NCBI GenBank assembly: GCA_013373175.1 | Contig: JABXII010000009.1 | Span: 1-64,000, forward strand | DNA: 64,000 nucleotides | Source of the DNA: Campylobacteraceae bacterium | GTDB lineage: Bacteria > Campylobacterota > Campylobacteria > Campylobacterales > Arcobacteraceae | Direction: 5' to 3' | Part shown: in pieces, positions 51,590 to 60,349 of the stretch | Layout: each line of letters opens with the position of its first letter | Numbering within the stretch: position 1 is the stretch's first letter | The notes under the pieces: model-generated | Told to the model about the DNA's origin: nothing | The model's input: the letters and a program-made list of their open reading frames with translations, nothing else | The model's database searches: none | Translations under genes and position numbers: made by a program

Positions 51590-52969
51590 ATGGAGGCAAC
51601 TACTAAATCTATTAAATCTAACCTTATAGCTTGGCTAACTTTCCCCTTAATTATTTTTACAATGATTCTTTTTGTTTATATATATTTTGTTTTAGAAAAA
51701 AAAGTTACTAACTTTTTTGACAATAGATTAAAAGCAAGTGCTAAAAGTATTGAATATAGTATTGGAATAAAGAACTCAAAACTTTTTGTTGATATACCTA
51801 GTTTTTCAATTGAACTACTCTCTTCAAATGATAAAGGTTTGATTTTTTATTCTGTAGTTGATGAAGAAAATAGACTTCTTGTTGGATATGAATCTTTATT
51901 AAATAAAAGAAGACTAGTTGATGAAGAAGCTATATTTTATAATACAGAATATAATGACTATAATTTAAGAATTGTTTCTTACAAAACTTCCCTTTATAGT
52001 GCAGGAAAAGCCTATAATGCTTATATCACTTTAGGTGAAACCACAGAAGAAAGAGATGAAAATATAAAATATGTATTAAGTTTGCTTCTAATAATAATGG
52101 TAATTGTAATAGTCTCAACTGTATTAATAACTCTAGTTGCAGTCTCTGAAGGTTTAAAACCACTTGATAGATTAAAAAGAATCATAAAAAAAAGAGATGA
52201 AAGGGATTTAGAACCACTCTTTTTTAATGCTCCTAAGGAGGTTGAAGATATTGTAAAAAGTATCAATATTTTATTAGAAAGAAGTAGGGAAACTATTGAT
52301 TATATAGAACAATTTAACTCTGATGTATCTCATCAATTAAGAACTCCTCTTGCAGAGATGAAAGTAAAACTAGAGTTCTTATATGATAAAGATGATAAAA
52401 ATTATATCGCTTTAAACTCTCTTTTAAATAATATGTCACATATAACTGAACAGCTTCTTTTATATGCAAAAACAAATCCAAATACTATAAATCTAAAACG
52501 ATTTAAAAAACAAAGTCTAAATGCAATTTGCAAAGATTATAGTTTAAAAGCAGCTCCAAGAGTATATAAAAAAGGTTTTGAGTTTGCATTTGAAAATATT
52601 GAAGAAGAGGTTTTTATTCAATGTGATCAAATTCTTCTTGAAAGCATGCTAGATAATATAATAAACAATGCTTTACACTATGCAGTTGATGAAAATGGTA
52701 AGCCTATGGGAACAATTACAATATCTTTAGAAAGACACAATAATGCTATTTGGTTGAATGTAAAAGATGAAGGAAAGGGAGTAGATAAAAAGCTTTTAAA
52801 AACCATCTTTGATAGATACTATAGAGTTGATTCTAAAAAAAGTGGTTCAGGTCTAGGACTTAGTATTGTAAAGCAAATTGCCACACTACATAATGCAAAG
52901 GTTCAAGCAATAAATGAAAATGGATTAAAAATATCTTTAATCTTTGATATCCCAAAACATCAAAACTAA
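51590..52969 (+). CDS. tctE: TctE-type sensor histidine kinase
   Basis: A 459-residue membrane kinase: TM1 at about 15-37, periplasmic sensor about 40-155, TM2 about 160-185, HAMP, then the phosphoacceptor SDVSHQLRTPLAEMKVK (His about 246). The N box is NIINNALHYA, G1 is VKDEGKGVD and G2 is GSGLGLSIVKQIA. The layout fits the TctE/2CSK_N group that monitors external tri- or dicarboxylates. It begins 1 nt after tctD. It overlaps the convergent tctC2 stop by 4 nt. Confidence 0.83.
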   Translation: MEATTKSIKSNLIAWLTFPLIIFTMILFVYIYFVLEKKVTNFFDNRLKASAKSIEYSIGIKNSKLFVDIPSFSIELLSSNDKGLIFYSVVDEENRLLVGYESLLNKRRLVDEEAIFYNTEYNDYNLRIVSYKTSLYSAGKAYNAYITLGETTEERDENIKYVLSLLLIIMVIVIVSTVLITLVAVSEGLKPLDRLKRIIKKRDERDLEPLFFNAPKEVEDIVKSINILLERSRETIDYIEQFNSDVSHQLRTPLAEMKVKLEFLYDKDDKNYIALNSLLNNMSHITEQLLLYAKTNPNTINLKRFKKQSLNAICKDYSLKAAPRVYKKGFEFAFENIEEEVFIQCDQILLESMLDNIINNALHYAVDENGKPMGTITISLERHNNAIWLNVKDEGKGVDKKLLKTIFDRYYRVDSKKSGSGLGLSIVKQIATLHNAKVQAINENGLKISLIFDIPKHQN

Positions 52970-53928
52970 TCTTTTATTAAATAGTTGTATTTTTCAAAGT
53001 CTTCAAATGAGTTTTTTAAAATTCTTGTAGAGTTTTGTGTACCTATCCAAGTGTAACCAATATTTTTTCTTTTTAAATATCTATGTACAGATCTTTTTGC
53101 AAGTGTTTTTTGAATTGCTTTTTTTAGGGTTTTAAATCTATGGGGAAAATCTTCTTTAAATTTTCTTGAAACTGCAATTCCTCTTATTGGTCCATGGATA
53201 ATTGGCATTGTAATGCCTGTATCTTTTATTGTTTCATTCAAGGTTGGAGCATCCCATCTTTTAGAAGGTTTACTTGATACTATAGCAAGTGGTTTTATAT
53301 CTTCTCTATACTTTTCACTTCCTTGAGCTGCAATAATAAGAAGGTCAACTCTTGATTCAAGTAGTGCTTCTCTTGCACTTCCTCCTCCACTATAAAGTCT
53401 TATATCAACATCTTTAGAAGGGATATCAAACTTTTCTAGTAATAGTTTAAAAAGGATATGTCCACTTGATCTATTTATTAATGCTACTTTTAACTTTTTT
53501 GGATTCTTTTTTATATAGTTTAAAACTTCAATTACTGAGTTAAACTTGGAGTCTTTTTTAACTGCAATAAAATCTTGTTCAAACCATTGAAGATTTATTA
53601 TTACAAAATCATTTAGTGAAAAACCTGCTTTTTCACTTATTATTAAATTTATTAGGTATGGAGAAAAAGTAGAACAAAAAACCTTATACCCATCATGGGG
53701 TTCTTTTAAAATATAATTAGCTGCATCTAAAGAGCCATTTGTTTTTATAGTTTTAACACTTGTATATACTCCTAGTTCTGCTTGAAGGAGGGCTGCCATA
53801 TTTCTTGCCATTCTATCAGCACTTCCTCCTTCTCCTAGTCCAACTACAAATTCAATTGGTTTATTTGGATAATCAAGTGAAAAAAGTAAACTCTTTAATA
53901 AAATAAAAAATAAAAAGATATATCTCAT
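52966..53928 (-). CDS. TctC/Bug-family solute-binding protein 2
   Basis: A 320-residue periplasmic protein with a signal peptide of about 17 residues. The Bug fold motifs are present: YPNKPIEFVVGLGEGGSADRMARNMA, read as PIEFVVGLGEGGSADR; NYILKEPHDGYKVFCST; and a typical SGGGSAREALLESRVDLLI. It is the last gene of the tctAB-prpF-tauE unit and converges on tctE. In Bordetella a TctC-type protein (BctC) also contacts its sensor kinase, so this second copy may act in sensing; that is inference. It is clearly different from the TctC at 59.1-60.1 kb. Confidence 0.78.
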   Translation of the reverse strand: MRYIFLFFILLKSLLFSLDYPNKPIEFVVGLGEGGSADRMARNMAALLQAELGVYTSVKTIKTNGSLDAANYILKEPHDGYKVFCSTFSPYLINLIISEKAGFSLNDFVIINLQWFEQDFIAVKKDSKFNSVIEVLNYIKKNPKKLKVALINRSSGHILFKLLLEKFDIPSKDVDIRLYSGGGSAREALLESRVDLLIIAAQGSEKYREDIKPLAIVSSKPSKRWDAPTLNETIKDTGITMPIIHGPIRGIAVSRKFKEDFPHRFKTLKKAIQKTLAKRSVHRYLKRKNIGYTWIGTQNSTRILKNSFEDFEKYNYLIKD

Positions 53929-53937
53929 ATTAAAACC

Positions 53938-54687
53938 TTACATTAAAACAATTCCATCATAAATTAATTTACTTCCTAGTATAAGTATAACAACTTTTAA
54001 AATCTTTTTAAATAGTTTATTACTACTTTTATCAAGAAGTTTTTTACCTGCAAGTGTACCTAGATATGAAAATAGGATTAATAGAAAAATTAAAAATATC
54101 CAAGGAGTATAATCAAATCCTAAGCCACCAAAAATTACAGCTTTACCAAGGTTTTGAAAAGATACACACCAAGCAAGAGTACCAACTATTAGATGTCTCT
54201 TTGTTAAAATTGAAGATAAAAAAATTGCTATTAATGGTCCCATAACACCAACAAACATTGTTAGGAATCCAGTTATTATACCAAAAATCACAATTAGAAA
54301 ATCAGATACTTTTTTAAATTTTAAATTAGGAAGTAGGTTTAATACAATAATTCCTATTCCCAAAGAAAGTTTCAGGACATAATCTGGCAAAGATATTAAA
54401 AAGTAGATACTTAAAATATATCCAATAATACTTCCTACCATAAAAAGCAGAAAAAATCTTACTAAATAAGATTTTCTGAAAAGAAAAGCTCGTAAAAGCC
54501 CTGAGCCTGATTGCGTAAGTGCATGAATAGAAAGAAGTGCCGTAGGAGGAAGAATCATACTCATTCCTCCAATTACTAAAAGACCTCCCCCAGAACCAAC
54601 AGTTGTTGATATTGCTGCTCCAATAAAACAACAAATTATTAATATAGATATATCAAAAAGTTCTAGAGGAAGATAAAAAAAGTCCAT
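53938..54687 (-). CDS. TauE/SafE (TSUP) family membrane transporter
   Basis: A 249-residue protein with about seven TM helices. The family pattern CFIGAAISTTVGSGGGLLVI (about 15-34) and the second repeat LTMFVGVMGPLIAIFLSSIL are present. TSUP members export sulfite, sulfoacetate or small carboxylates, so it may remove a product of the pathway. The start at 54687 follows directly after the prpF stop (TAAC-ATG); an in-frame GTG at 54705 lies inside prpF. Substrate unknown. Confidence 0.72.
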   Translation of the reverse strand: MDFFYLPLELFDISILIICCFIGAAISTTVGSGGGLLVIGGMSMILPPTALLSIHALTQSGSGLLRAFLFRKSYLVRFFLLFMVGSIIGYILSIYFLISLPDYVLKLSLGIGIIVLNLLPNLKFKKVSDFLIVIFGIITGFLTMFVGVMGPLIAIFLSSILTKRHLIVGTLAWCVSFQNLGKAVIFGGLGFDYTPWIFLIFLLILFSYLGTLAGKKLLDKSSNKLFKKILKVVILILGSKLIYDGIVLM

Positions 54688-54688
54688 G

Positions 54689-55759
54689 TTATACAAAAAC
54701 TTCACCGGCCATTAAAAGTCTGGCCGTTCTTGTTGTTTTCCCTTCTACATCTTTTATATTTGTCGTAGGAAAGTTTACTCCAACTTCGATTGTTCCTGAA
54801 GGTGTTTCTATTTTCACAGTATGTTCTCCTATTTCTAACTCTTTAGAATTTAGTTCATGTATAATAGTTCCTTTTACAAAAGAAGCAGCTGCTACGCAAA
54901 AACCTGCACTAACTGCAAGAGCTGGGTGAGCAGATTTAGGAGTAAAGTATCTAATGTTTATATCCCCATCATTTTTTGCCTCTGAAATAACTGCAAATTT
55001 TGGAATTACATTTCCTTTAGCACTACCTAATCCCATCTTTTTTGAAGCTTCTTCTCTAATTGATTCTATTTTTTCAAAAAGTTCTTTTTTTGCATCAAGT
55101 TCAGCTGGAGTTTCATATCCTGTTAACCCCATATCCTTTGCTTTTACAAAAACAACCGGCATAGAGATATCTAAACAAGTGGCTTTAACACCATCAAAAA
55201 TATCATATTTGTTTCCTGTAGGAAGATAGTGTCCTGTTTTCCCACCAGTTATATTTTTAAAAAACATTTTTATAGGAGAAGCTTTTCCAGGAACTCCAGC
55301 TATCTCAAAGTCACCATGATATTGAACTGTTCTATTTGGAGTTTTGATTACTTGAGTGATAGTTGCACCAGTATTTACGTCATAAACATTTACTGTAGTT
55401 TCACCATCTTCAACTGATACTAAACCTCTTTCAATACCAAAAGCTCCTACTGCAGTAAGAATATTACCGCAAGTAGGTTTATCATCAGCTGTTGCTTCAT
55501 CTATACTTGGTTGAATAAATTTATAATCTAAATCTATTCCTTCTCTTTTTGATACTGAGATTACTGCAACTTTTGTTGTAACAGAAGTTGCGCCACCTAT
55601 CCCATCAATTTGTCTAATATCAGGACTTCCCATAATTTTTAAAATTAAAGCATGTCTTTCTTCTTTATCTTTAGGTAAATCATTATCTAAAAAATATGCC
55701 CCTTTTGAAGTTCCTGATCTATATAAAATACAGTTAATTCTTTTTAAATCATTCATCAT
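54689..55759 (-). CDS. PrpF-family isomerase (aconitate / 4-oxalomesaconate type)
   Basis: A 356-residue enzyme with the diaminopimelate-epimerase fold of the PrpF family. Motifs: LYRSGTSKGAYFL at the N-terminus, DGIGGATSVTTKVAVIS, ADDKPTCGNILTAVG (active-site Cys) and SAHPALAVSAGFCVAA. Members include PrpF (2-methylaconitate and trans/cis-aconitate isomerisation) and GalD (4-oxalomesaconate tautomerase of gallate degradation). Both act on unsaturated tricarboxylates, fitting a TTT transport cluster. The RBS AGGAG overlaps the tctAB end. Which substrate applies is open. Confidence 0.82.
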   Translation of the reverse strand: MMNDLKRINCILYRSGTSKGAYFLDNDLPKDKEERHALILKIMGSPDIRQIDGIGGATSVTTKVAVISVSKREGIDLDYKFIQPSIDEATADDKPTCGNILTAVGAFGIERGLVSVEDGETTVNVYDVNTGATITQVIKTPNRTVQYHGDFEIAGVPGKASPIKMFFKNITGGKTGHYLPTGNKYDIFDGVKATCLDISMPVVFVKAKDMGLTGYETPAELDAKKELFEKIESIREEASKKMGLGSAKGNVIPKFAVISEAKNDGDINIRYFTPKSAHPALAVSAGFCVAAASFVKGTIIHELNSKELEIGEHTVKIETPSGTIEVGVNFPTTNIKDVEGKTTRTARLLMAGEVFV

Positions 55760-55760
55760 T

Positions 55761-57752
55761 TTATGCTCCTGTTATTGCATCATAAATTAAACCTGTTGGA
55801 AGGTGAAGTGTCATAATGTGGCTTATGAATAGTAGGAAACCTATTGCTATAGAAGTAATAATAAATATCTTCAACCAAGAACTTTTCATTTTTGTTCTAA
55901 TTATTATCACAAAAAGAATTGCTAATGAAGGAACAAAACCTAAAATCCAAGTTCCTAATAGGAAAATAGGAAGAATTAAAAAGTTTTTCCAAATACTAAC
56001 CCATGTAGATGTAAGCTGTCCATTTTCAGTAACTGCAACGGCTAAAACATCTTTTTGTTTCTTTTTAGATGTAATTTGAATTGATAATAACACTCCAAAA
56101 ACTAGAAGTAATGAACTTATTACCATAGGGAAAATTCCACCTAAGAATTGCAGGTCATACGAGTCAATTAAAGCAAATAGACCAAATGCCATAAGAAGCC
56201 AAATAAATAGTAATTCTCCTGTAAAGAATGAATATGAATGATCTATTGTTTCTTCTTCTTTTTGTGGATTTTCTTCTTTCTGTTTTTTAGAGTCTTTATT
56301 TTTAAAATAAACACTAATTAAAATAGATGAAACTAAGAATATTAATAAGATGATTACCCCTGGTCTTTCCATCATTTCCCAAGAGTAAAATTGAACTGCT
56401 TGATAATAATATGTTTCAATAGTTCCAGCTAATACAAATCCAATAAGTAATGCAGGTCTTGGCCAATCAAAATATTTAAATAATGTTCCTAGTGCACCAA
56501 TTGCAATTAAAAGCATTAAATCTTCTAAAGATCTTGTTGCTTGAAGTGCTGCAAAGAAAATAATCATTAACATAAACGGTGCAACATATCCATAAGGAAT
56601 AGTTGTGATTTTTGAAATCTTATTTGATAAAAGCATACACGTTCCAGTACCAACAACATTTGCAAGTGCTAAAGACCAAATAATAATATATGAAACTTCT
56701 AAGTTTTCATTAATCATTCCAGGACCAGGCTCAATTCCAAGAATTACAAGTCCTCCTAAGAATACAGCCATAGAACCACTTCCAGGGATACCAAATAAAA
56801 GTGTTGGAACTAATCCTCCACCTTCTTTTGCATTATTAGCTGATTCAGGAGCAATAACTCCTCTTACATCACCTTTACCAAACTGTGATTTGTCTTTTGA
56901 AGTTTGTACAACATGACCATAAGCAATCCAGTCAACAACACTTCCTCCAAGACCAGGAATAGCCCCAATCATAGCCCCAATTGGAGCACAACGAGCTACT
57001 ATCCATCTTGAAACCCACATATCTTTTATACCTTGAACAAAACTTCCTCCAAGCTTTTCAGCTTTTGAAATCTTTTTATTCTCAACTAATAAAGAGATAA
57101 TTTCAGGAACTGCATAAACCCCAAGTCCTAAAATTACAAGTTTAATTCCATCGTATAAATAGTAACTATCCATTGTCATTCTAAATTCACCAGTTGCTGG
57201 TGCTGAACCAATAGAGCCTAAAAGTAGTCCAATTGCAGCAGCTATAAATCCTTTGTATAAAGATTTACCACTTAAAACTCCAACCATACTAAGTCCAAAA
57301 ATACCTAAAATAAATAGCTCAGCAGAACCAAGTTTTAAAATTAAATCTCTTGCAAAAATTATGAATGCTGATAAAATTAAAGCGCCTAAAAGACCTCCTA
57401 CTAATGAAGCAGAAAATGCAGCTCCAAGTGCTCTTGCTGCCTCACCTTTTTTTGACATTGGGTATCCATCAAGAACTGTTGCTTGAGAAGCAGAAGAACC
57501 TGGAATTCCCATAAGAACTGAAGTAAAAGTATCCGAAGTTGGAATAACTGCAACCATACCAATTAGCATTGCTAGTGCTGAAGTTTGATCCATACCATAA
57601 AGAAAAGGTAACATTATAGAAAAACCTACAATACCTCCTAATCCTGGTAAAATACCAACTAAAATTCCTAAAAACACTCCACCAAGTAGATAGATCATAT
57701 GCTGAACTTGCATTAATTCAGTAAATGCACTCATAAGTGTTTCAAAAGCCAT
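55761..57752 (-). CDS. tctA: TctA-TctB fusion, permease of a tripartite tricarboxylate transporter
   Basis: A 663-residue membrane protein. Residues 1-495 are TctA (large permease), with the signatures GILVGILPGLGGIVGFSIMLP, MGIPGSSASQATVLDGYPM, IGAIPGLGGSVVDWIAYGHV and APESANNAKEGGGLVPTL. A charged linker (about 490-515, KNKDSKKQKEENPQKEEE) joins a TctB-like small subunit of four TM helices (about 520-660). Most TTT systems encode TctA and TctB separately. It uses the ion gradient and a TctC protein to import carboxylates. First gene of its operon, directly behind TctD box 2. Confidence 0.88.
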   Translation of the reverse strand: MAFETLMSAFTELMQVQHMIYLLGGVFLGILVGILPGLGGIVGFSIMLPFLYGMDQTSALAMLIGMVAVIPTSDTFTSVLMGIPGSSASQATVLDGYPMSKKGEAARALGAAFSASLVGGLLGALILSAFIIFARDLILKLGSAELFILGIFGLSMVGVLSGKSLYKGFIAAAIGLLLGSIGSAPATGEFRMTMDSYYLYDGIKLVILGLGVYAVPEIISLLVENKKISKAEKLGGSFVQGIKDMWVSRWIVARCAPIGAMIGAIPGLGGSVVDWIAYGHVVQTSKDKSQFGKGDVRGVIAPESANNAKEGGGLVPTLLFGIPGSGSMAVFLGGLVILGIEPGPGMINENLEVSYIIIWSLALANVVGTGTCMLLSNKISKITTIPYGYVAPFMLMIIFFAALQATRSLEDLMLLIAIGALGTLFKYFDWPRPALLIGFVLAGTIETYYYQAVQFYSWEMMERPGVIILLIFLVSSILISVYFKNKDSKKQKEENPQKEEETIDHSYSFFTGELLFIWLLMAFGLFALIDSYDLQFLGGIFPMVISSLLLVFGVLLSIQITSKKKQKDVLAVAVTENGQLTSTWVSIWKNFLILPIFLLGTWILGFVPSLAILFVIIIRTKMKSSWLKIFIITSIAIGFLLFISHIMTLHLPTGLIYDAITGA

Positions 57753-57798
57753 CTTAAATCCTTTCTCGAAGTACTATTACTTCTCATTTTATGAAAGA

Positions 57799-57831
57799 AG
57801 ATTAACATTCTACGCTGGCACGAAACTTGCA
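57799..57831 (-). promoter_or_regulatory. Predicted TctD box 2 and promoter of tctAB-prpF-tauE-tctC2
   Basis: On the minus strand: TGCAAG (57831-57826), TTTCG, TGCCAG (57820-57815), 10 nt, TAATCT (57804-57799). The start site should be near 57792, 40 nt before the tctA ATG. The complement also resembles a sigma-54 promoter pointing the other way; see the rejected list. Confidence 0.7.
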
Positions 57832-57870
57832 TTTTTTGTAAAAGTTATATTAAAAATCTGTGAAAATAAA

Positions 57871-57902
57871 AAAAGCTATCTTGCAGAACAAGACAGCTTT
57901 TT
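57871..57902 (-). terminator. Terminator of the tctC-hydrolase unit
   Basis: Stem 57871-57883 with 57889-57901, one mismatch, loop CAGAA. On the minus strand it is followed by a long T-rich run. It starts about 21 nt after the hydrolase stop. Confidence 0.8.
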
Positions 57903-57922
57903 AATGGAAGAATATTGAAAAG

Positions 57923-59038
57923 TTATTTTATATTTTTATTAAGCCAATTATCGATAAATTTAGCAATCTCTAGATTGTTTTTTTCAAGCATAAGCATATG
58001 CCCATTACCTTTTATATTTACATCTTCAAGTCTTACTAAATCATTTTTTACCCCTGCTTGTGTAAGCCAATTAGAAGTACAATGATCATAGGGTGCATGG
58101 TATGATGATTCACTAACTAAAAACAATATGTTTTTATCTTTCAAGTTTACAAGTTGTTTTGCAGGTTCTTTTTGTTTCCAACATTTAACTAAGTTTGTTC
58201 CTTGCGCTTTAGTCTCTTGTACAACTTCTAACTGCTTTGCACTAGCAATAGCTGGTTCATATGTCATAGGTACAACTGATACTCCCCATGTCATACTTTT
58301 TTTACCTTTTTTATTCTTAATTGGTGGTCCACTTGGTTCTATAGTTACAATACCTTTAACAAGATCTGGTCTTGCATCAGTAATAAGCCACCCAAAAGGT
58401 CCCGATTGAGAGTGGGTAATTAAAATAGCTGGTCCTATTTTATCTAGTAATGCAACTCCTGCATTTTTTACTAAATTACTACTTTCTACATGTGATTTTA
58501 CAGATTCAACTTGACTTGCATAAAATTGGTCAAAAGTCTCATCACCTTGTCTTCCTGTACCTGGCCATTGATTATGTTTATAAGCTTGAGGCCATTGGTT
58601 TTTAAACTGTTCAGCCGCTGTAAACTTTTTTTCTAAAATTTCAGCATTAAACATTCTAAACTCTTTATTGATTTTAGGATGCCAAGCTGATCTACCTCGT
58701 GAAGGTTGGTCAACCATATATACAACATAACCATTTTTTACAAAATAATTAGCCCAACCTGGTCTACCATCTGGTGTTGTAATCCAATTTACTGCTGTTT
58801 GGGCTGCTCCATGGATTAGAACAAGTGGGTATTTATGTTTTATCTCTTTTGGTGTCCATTTTTCAACATACATTTGCTCAGACATCAAAGTTTTATCTTT
58901 GCTTTGTTTAATATATTTTCCACCTACATAAAAGACTTCACTTTTATAATGCAAAAAAGAATAATTATCCTCTTTTGCATTTACTTGAGTAGCCAAAAAA
59001 ATGATGCTTAATGTTAATATTAGTTTATTATAAAACAT
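57923..59038 (-). CDS. Exported alpha/beta hydrolase (esterase)
   Basis: A 371-residue protein with a signal peptide (MFYNKLILTLSIIFLATQVN, cleavage near NAKED). The fold motifs are LVLIHGAAQTAVNW (oxyanion region), VDQPSRGRS, the nucleophile elbow THSQSGPFGW (Ser between Gln and His-type positions) and the catalytic His in GNGHMLMLE. It should act in the periplasm on an ester or lactone. It is 13 nt after tctC and shares its TctD box, which links it to supply of the transported carboxylate, for example by cleaving an ester before uptake. That role is inferred. Confidence 0.75.
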   Translation of the reverse strand: MFYNKLILTLSIIFLATQVNAKEDNYSFLHYKSEVFYVGGKYIKQSKDKTLMSEQMYVEKWTPKEIKHKYPLVLIHGAAQTAVNWITTPDGRPGWANYFVKNGYVVYMVDQPSRGRSAWHPKINKEFRMFNAEILEKKFTAAEQFKNQWPQAYKHNQWPGTGRQGDETFDQFYASQVESVKSHVESSNLVKNAGVALLDKIGPAILITHSQSGPFGWLITDARPDLVKGIVTIEPSGPPIKNKKGKKSMTWGVSVVPMTYEPAIASAKQLEVVQETKAQGTNLVKCWKQKEPAKQLVNLKDKNILFLVSESSYHAPYDHCTSNWLTQAGVKNDLVRLEDVNIKGNGHMLMLEKNNLEIAKFIDNWLNKNIK

Positions 59039-59051
59039 AATATGTTACTTA

Positions 59052-60131
59052 CTAGAATCTTACTCTATAATTATCAGTTAGCCAGTTTCTAATCCATTTT
59101 CTATCTTCGTTATTTACCTTTGTAGCAGTTGATTTAAGAGTTTCTGCTTTTTCTCCAACTGTTTGAGGATAAATACCAAGTTGTTGCTCACTCATTGCTT
59201 TAAATTTTGGGTCTGAAACAATCTTTTTCATAGCATTTTGGTAAGTTTCAATAACATCACTTGATACTTCTTTTGGTAACATAATCATTTTTTGAGATGG
59301 GAATGAAGCTGTAAATAATGTTTTCCATGCTTTAAATGCCGCACCTGATGGTTTTTTACCATGTACTTTTTCATATACTTCACCAAAATGTGGTAGATTT
59401 GGGAAAGTTGGGTCTCTTTGGAAATCACCATTATCATCTAATGTTCCCCATGCAAATAAAGGAACAGCTCTACCTTCTTTTTGTGCTGGTAATACATTTT
59501 TAATATAAGAAGAAGTTGTTTGGAAATCAATATTAGTTTCACCTCTTAAAAATGCAAGTCTTGTTGATTTTTTACCTTTCATACCAAATACAGCTTTAGT
59601 TTCGATATCTAATAAATCAAATGCTAATAATGCAACTAAATCCATAGATGTTGCACCTTGTGATCCAAACTTTAATTCTTGAGATTTAAGCTTATCTAAA
59701 TCATCAATACTATTAACTCCAAGTTTAGATGATACATAAACAACTCCTCCTGTAGGTGAAGAGATTACTGCTTTCCAGTTTTTATAATCATATCTTACTC
59801 TTTTATCTCCAAGTAAAAATGGAATTTGAGTTGAAGCAGATGAAGCAAAAATTGTTAAACCATCTTTTGAAGCTCTTTTTGCAAAAAAGTTTGCACCTTT
59901 AGTTGATCCACCACCTGGCATATTCTTGATTACTACAGTTGGTTGTCCTGGAAGGTTTTTAGAAATTAAAGGAGCATAAAATCTACTCCATTTATCAGTT
60001 CCTCCTCCAGCTTTATAAGGAACTATCCATTCAATAGTTTTCCCTTTAAAACTAACTTCTTTTGCAGTTGCAATATTTACTAGCATCCCTAGTGCTAAAG
60101 TTGAAGTTAAAATTGTCTTTGCCATTTTCAT
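59052..60131 (-). CDS. tctC: TctC/Bug-family solute-binding protein 1
   Basis: A 359-residue periplasmic binding protein with a signal peptide ending near ATAKE. The N-terminal motif KTIEWIVPYKAGGGTDKWSR, then VVIKNMPGGGSTKGANFF and LGVNSIDDLDKLKSQELKFG, show the Bug fold, though it is longer than usual (about 320). It should deliver the substrate to the TctAB permease. First gene of the unit with the exported hydrolase, behind TctD box 3. RBS AAAGGAT precedes the ATG. Confidence 0.85.
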   Translation of the reverse strand: MKMAKTILTSTLALGMLVNIATAKEVSFKGKTIEWIVPYKAGGGTDKWSRFYAPLISKNLPGQPTVVIKNMPGGGSTKGANFFAKRASKDGLTIFASSASTQIPFLLGDKRVRYDYKNWKAVISSPTGGVVYVSSKLGVNSIDDLDKLKSQELKFGSQGATSMDLVALLAFDLLDIETKAVFGMKGKKSTRLAFLRGETNIDFQTTSSYIKNVLPAQKEGRAVPLFAWGTLDDNGDFQRDPTFPNLPHFGEVYEKVHGKKPSGAAFKAWKTLFTASFPSQKMIMLPKEVSSDVIETYQNAMKKIVSDPKFKAMSEQQLGIYPQTVGEKAETLKSTATKVNNEDRKWIRNWLTDNYRVRF

Positions 60132-60161
60132 GTGAAATCCTTTATTTGGTTTTATGGTGGA

Positions 60162-60194
60162 AGATTAACATTGGTTTCTGGCATGAACCTTGCA
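60162..60194 (-). promoter_or_regulatory. Predicted TctD box 3 and promoter of tctC-hydrolase
   Basis: On the minus strand: TGCAAG (60194-60189), GTTCA, TGCCAG (60183-60178), 10 nt, TAATCT (60167-60162). The start site should be about 24 nt before the tctC ATG. Confidence 0.7.
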
Positions 60195-60256
60195 GAATTG
60201 CAAGTTTTATATAGAGATTTGAAATGCTATTTTATTGCTATGTTTAGGGCTTTTTT

Positions 60257-60289
60257 TGCAAGATTATTGACAGAATCCAATGTTAATAT
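60257..60289 (+). promoter_or_regulatory. Predicted TctD box 4 and promoter of the porin
   Basis: TGCAAG (60257-60262), ATTAT, TGACAG (60268-60273), 10 nt, TAATAT (60284-60289). It points toward the porin at 60350. A partial half-site TGCAAG-N5-TATAGA lies upstream at 60199-60215. Boxes 3 and 4 therefore face away from each other in the 218-nt gap, which holds no real gene. Confidence 0.7.
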
Positions 60290-60349
60290 GCCCCATGAAT
60301 TTTATTTAGTTACTGCTGGATAAAAAATCTATACATAAAAGGAATAAAA

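Noticed and set aside
54326-54634. 102-codon minus-strand frame within the TauE gene
   Set aside because: Same strand but a different frame from a well-supported membrane protein; translation rich in Ser, Trp and Tyr with no family resemblance.
57815-57831. Perfect sigma-54 promoter TGGCACG-N4-TTGCA on the plus strand; a similar TGGCATG-N4-TTGCA at 60179-60194
   Set aside because: It is the complement of TctD boxes 2 and 3. At 57.8 kb it points at a terminator and a convergent gene, with no gene to drive. The complements of the other three boxes break the sigma-54 consensus, while all five fit the direct-repeat-plus--10 model toward the correct gene. The 60179 copy does point at the porin, so start-site mapping would still be useful.
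60132-60323. 63-codon plus-strand reading frame between tctC and the porin
   Set aside because: It covers TctD boxes 3 and 4, has no RBS and no recognisable sequence; the region is explained as a double promoter.
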